A DNA stretch of 14,581 nt from an uncultured Clostridia bacterium (lineage in GTDB: Bacteria > Bacillota > Clostridia > Oscillospirales > CAG-272): assembly GCA_946404295.1 (NCBI GenBank), contig CAMJDE010000020.1, positions 1 through 14,581 on the forward strand, in the 5' to 3' direction. Made by a program: the position numbers and the translations under genes. Position 1 is the first letter of the stretch; each line of letters begins with the position of its first letter. The notes below the pieces were generated by a model that worked only from the letters and a program-made list of their open reading frames with translations, did no database searches and was not told where the DNA came from. This document shows positions 11,811-14,581 of this stretch, piece after piece.

Positions 11811-14581
11811 ATGGAAATCAAAGATCTGAATTCCGAACTGGAATTGAAACCCGAGTCCGAGGTGACTCTTGAAACCGAAACGGCTGCCACGCAGCAGAAA
11901 GAGACGTCAGAGGAAGACGTTCTTGCAAAAAGGCAGTCGTATTCCAAGACCTTTCTGAAAAAGAAAGGCGTATTTGAAACCAAATACTATCGAACCCCCG
12001 TACACGTCTACGACTCCGAAACCGGCGCATTTGTTGAAGCGGACAAGCGAATGGTTGAGGCAGAAGACAAAAAGTCTTATCGGAATAAGCAGAACGATTT
12101 CGAGCTTCGTTTCTTTAAAGGAAGCAAAGAAAACGCTCTGTTTTCCGTGTGCAAAGAAACGGAAAGCATTACGGCGATCATCCGTCCCCCCTTTGGTGAA
12201 AGCGTCAAAGAACTTGCTCCGACGCCGACGGAAAAGAATACGGAGCTTGACTATGCCGACGTTATGCCGAATACGGACTATCGCTGCTCCGTTATTCCCT
12301 GCGGTGTCAGAACGAGCATTCTGCTCCGCAAAGCAGTATCGAGCAGACGATACGGGTTCCGTTTTGCTTTCAACGGCTTGCAGTGCAAAAAGGCGGAGAA
12401 CGCTCTGCAGTTTTTCTCTGCCGATGGAGAGTCTCTTGCTTTCACCGTCTGTGCGCCGTATATGATCGACGCCGCCGGCAAATACAGCGAACGGGTATCT
12501 CTTGTGCCCTATGAAGCCGAAGGCGGCAGGATCGACGTGGATATCGTGCCGGAGGCGGGCTGGCTGAACGATAAAGAACGCGCATACCCCGTCCGGGTGG
12601 AATGGGAACTGCGGGAGGACGTAGCAGATATGCCGCAGATCGCTTTTGAGGAATCCTTTGTGTCGGCAGACGGTAAATTGGAAGTCGGCGCTTCGCCCGT
12701 TCCGTTCCGTATGATTCTGCCGAAGCGAAACGAAGGGATGCTTCGTAAAAAAGTGGAACTCCTTCTCGAGTGTGAAACCGTGCCGACCACGGAGAACAGA
12801 ACGTTTCTGCTGGCGCTGAATCGCGTCACCGTGGATCCCGAAACCGGAGAGACCGAAACGAAACGGGTCACGACCGTTCCGCTGACCGCGGAGCAGACAG
12901 AAATCGCTCTCGACGTCACGTCGGAGATGACGGCGTCGGAAAGCGCTTCTTATACGCTCGGTCTCTATGAGATGACGGACGGCGGTCTGCAACCGGTTTC
13001 GGATTCGTCCGTTGCACAGCTGAACGTCTCCCCGAACTCTCGTGAGGCTCTGTTCTCTGTTCGTGAAACCGACGGAACGAGCGAAGAGGACAAAAATACC
13101 GGCGGAGAATCCGGGGAACTTGGAACCGTTGGTTCTTATCAGGTGGACGTTGTCAGCGGGCTTCTGAATATGGAGTTGAAAGACTTCGTGTGGGAAGGCA
13201 ACCGTATGCCCGTCTCCATCAAACATTCGTTCCGGGGACAGCACGCAAACCACTCGTATCTCTGGAAAGACGGCGTGACCAATCCGTTTGCAAATATGCA
13301 GATCGGTCGCGGCTGGCGGCTGAACCTGATGCAGTGTATGGTTCATACGGGTATAATCAGCGGATCTAACTCTAAAGATACCTACACCTACATCGACGAA
13401 TCCGAAAACGAAACTGTTTTCACGCAGTGCGATTGCGAGAGCGGAACCTGCACGAAGTATGAGGACCTCGACGGACTGGGATACGTTTACGACGCCGCAA
13501 CCGGTATTATGAATAAAGGAACGGAAGAGTATCGGTTTACTGACGGCAGACTCACGAAGATCACGGACGAATATGGCAACAGTATGACCATCGTTTACGA
13601 CGCGTACGGGAAGATCAGCTGCGTCAGGGACGGCGTGAACAGAACGTTCACTTTCAGTTACGATGGGAGCAAACTGATTTCGATCGTCGCCCCGAACGGT
13701 GCTGCCGTTTCGTTCTCTTATTACAGCAATCGGCTGTGCTGTGCGTCTTTCCCGAATGGGCAAACGCTGTCGTTTGACTATCACGCAACTACGGGTATGC
13801 CTACGTCCGTGACCGTCAGCGATGCGAGCGTTCAGAACGCTGCGCCGCTTACGACCAATTTCACTTTGGAAGATGGGATCATTGTCAAAGGAATCACGAC
13901 GGTCGGTTCCAATCGCTCCGTACAGTTTAATTACGTGTGTCACGAGAAGGAAACGATCATTACCGAAATCGAAGCAGCGGACGGAGATGAGTGCCCCGCT
14001 ATTATTCGTCATCGCGTCCTTCTGCACGAACACAGCGACAAGAATTATGAGTACTACGAATACGACGACGAAAGCAAAATCAAAGTGACCGATACGCACG
14101 GTATCGTGGTTCCCTACACCGAGCCCGGTATGGAGATCGGCAACCTGAAGTGTCAGAACCTTCTTTCCGATCAAATCTTTACGGCAGATATCCAAGAATT
14201 GACCGATACTCATCCCGTCGGTGCGTGGAGAACGAACATGAGTTATCCTTGTGTGCAGTTTGAAAAACCCGAAAAGATGCCCGGTTTTTGTTCCGCGGTA
14301 TTGATCAACCGCTTCCCGACCGACGTTGATAAAGGTATCTGGCAGAACGTGTGCCTGCAAAACGGACGACACTACGTATTCTCGTGCTATCTGAAACTGT
14401 GGCGAAAGAGTTCGTCGGATCCGAACAGCGGCGTTTACCTTATGGTTCAATCCAACGGGTGTAGTTTCATCTCGCAGCGGATCACGACGCGCGGTGAGTT
14501 TCAACGAGTCGCACTTCCGTTCTGTGTGAGTGACGATGTAGGCGAGGCCAATTTCCAGGTAGGCATTTACATCGCCGGGAA
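11811..14581 (+). CDS. Large DNRLRE/RHS (YD-repeat) wall-associated protein, 3'-truncated (first 923 codons)
   Basis: ATG 11811 follows AAGGAG (11797-11802) at good spacing, and the frame stays open to the window end. Order of domains: a short acidic N-terminus without an obvious signal peptide; a beta domain (about 144-263) ending in the WLNDKERAYPVRVEW type motif that precedes DNRLRE domains; a DNRLRE-like domain (about 267-423); an RHS entry region (VGSYQVDVVSGLLNMELKDF, about 440-460; IGRGWRLN near 503-510); YD repeats (about 570-663, with YDAYGKI and FSYDGSKLISI); and a jelly-roll, carbohydrate-binding-like region from about 780 to the end. RHS proteins build a beta-barrel shell carrying a variable C-terminal toxin or adhesive tip, which would lie beyond the window. 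Expected role: contact-dependent competition or adhesion at the wall. How it leaves the cell is unclear. Confidence 0.85.
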   Translation, partial: MEIKDLNSELELKPESEVTLETETAATQQKETSEEDVLAKRQSYSKTFLKKKGVFETKYYRTPVHVYDSETGAFVEADKRMVEAEDKKSYRNKQNDFELRFFKGSKENALFSVCKETESITAIIRPPFGESVKELAPTPTEKNTELDYADVMPNTDYRCSVIPCGVRTSILLRKAVSSRRYGFRFAFNGLQCKKAENALQFFSADGESLAFTVCAPYMIDAAGKYSERVSLVPYEAEGGRIDVDIVPEAGWLNDKERAYPVRVEWELREDVADMPQIAFEESFVSADGKLEVGASPVPFRMILPKRNEGMLRKKVELLLECETVPTTENRTFLLALNRVTVDPETGETETKRVTTVPLTAEQTEIALDVTSEMTASESASYTLGLYEMTDGGLQPVSDSSVAQLNVSPNSREALFSVRETDGTSEEDKNTGGESGELGTVGSYQVDVVSGLLNMELKDFVWEGNRMPVSIKHSFRGQHANHSYLWKDGVTNPFANMQIGRGWRLNLMQCMVHTGIISGSNSKDTYTYIDESENETVFTQCDCESGTCTKYEDLDGLGYVYDAATGIMNKGTEEYRFTDGRLTKITDEYGNSMTIVYDAYGKISCVRDGVNRTFTFSYDGSKLISIVAPNGAAVSFSYYSNRLCCASFPNGQTLSFDYHATTGMPTSVTVSDASVQNAAPLTTNFTLEDGIIVKGITTVGSNRSVQFNYVCHEKETIITEIEAADGDECPAIIRHRVLLHEHSDKNYEYYEYDDESKIKVTDTHGIVVPYTEPGMEIGNLKCQNLLSDQIFTADIQELTDTHPVGAWRTNMSYPCVQFEKPEKMPGFCSAVLINRFPTDVDKGIWQNVCLQNGRHYVFSCYLKLWRKSSSDPNSGVYLMVQSNGCSFISQRITTRGEFQRVALPFCVSDDVGEANFQVGIYIAG

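Noticed and set aside
11907..14504. Very long open frame (865 codons) on the minus strand
   Set aside because: It lies opposite the DNRLRE/RHS gene, which has a good ribosome site and recognisable YD-repeat and DNRLRE-like sequence. The minus-strand translation is arginine-, histidine- and valine-rich with no domain pattern, as expected from a shadow of GC-richer coding DNA.
1..14581. CRISPR array, tRNA, rRNA or insertion sequence
   Set aside because: No regularly spaced repeats with unique spacers, no cloverleaf with T-loop motif, and no transposase or integrase sequence were seen on either strand.

Overview
The window looks like an accessory region of a Gram-positive, low-to-medium GC bacterium, most likely an uncultivated gut-type Clostridia/Bacillota. 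The basis is the strong purine-rich Shine-Dalgarno sites (for example AAGGAGGTGA before the replication protein and GGAGGAG before the sigma-like gene), the TTG and GTG starts, and proteins typical of that group (DNRLRE/RHS wall proteins, short sigma-like regulators, ABC-three-component operons). No gene here fixes the genus.

Layout, left to right. (1) Bases 3-5915, plus strand, are a compact co-directional block. It holds a 5'-truncated beta-rich protein, a 197-aa membrane-anchored protein, a 481-aa protein with a signal peptide and C-terminal membrane anchor, a 44-aa single-span peptide, a 705-aa membrane ATPase with Zot/pI-like features, and a 346-aa HUH rolling-circle replication initiator. 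The order structural/surface proteins, small coat-like peptide, assembly ATPase, Rep is that of an inovirus (filamentous phage) prophage or a related rolling-circle element. (2) Bases 5916-6186 are mostly non-coding and hold two inverted repeats, one with a nested CG-rich hairpin. They are a candidate origin or packaging signal. (3) Bases 6187-9439, minus strand, are a visibly AT-richer three-gene operon that I recognise as an ABC-three-component (ABC-3C) conflict system: a Rad50-like ATPase with a CPIC zinc hook, a middle component, and an effector-type protein ending in a KKGVCH-type C-terminal domain. It has a good sigma-A promoter (TTGATT-17-TATAAT) and a leader of about 150 bases. (4) Bases 9440-9879 are a divergent intergenic region with repeats and a leader that can fold in two mutually exclusive ways, one of which buries the Shine-Dalgarno site of the next gene. 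(5) Bases 9880-14581, plus strand, encode a short sigma-70 region-4-like regulator, a terminator and structured RNA, a 364-aa beta-rich protein with a DNRLRE-like C-terminus, and the first 923 codons of a large DNRLRE/RHS (YD-repeat) protein that runs off the window.

Inferred logic: the left block would replicate and assemble a filamentous or other rolling-circle particle. The minus-strand operon is probably acquired antiphage cargo beside it. The right block is an RNA-controlled regulator plus RHS/adhesin locus. Whether the defence operon is carried by the phage element or merely sits next to it cannot be settled from this window. Hand-counted GC of single 60-base lines is 52% at 1261-1320, 33% at 8041-8100 and 55% at 13201-13260, in line with separate origins for the middle segment and its flanks.
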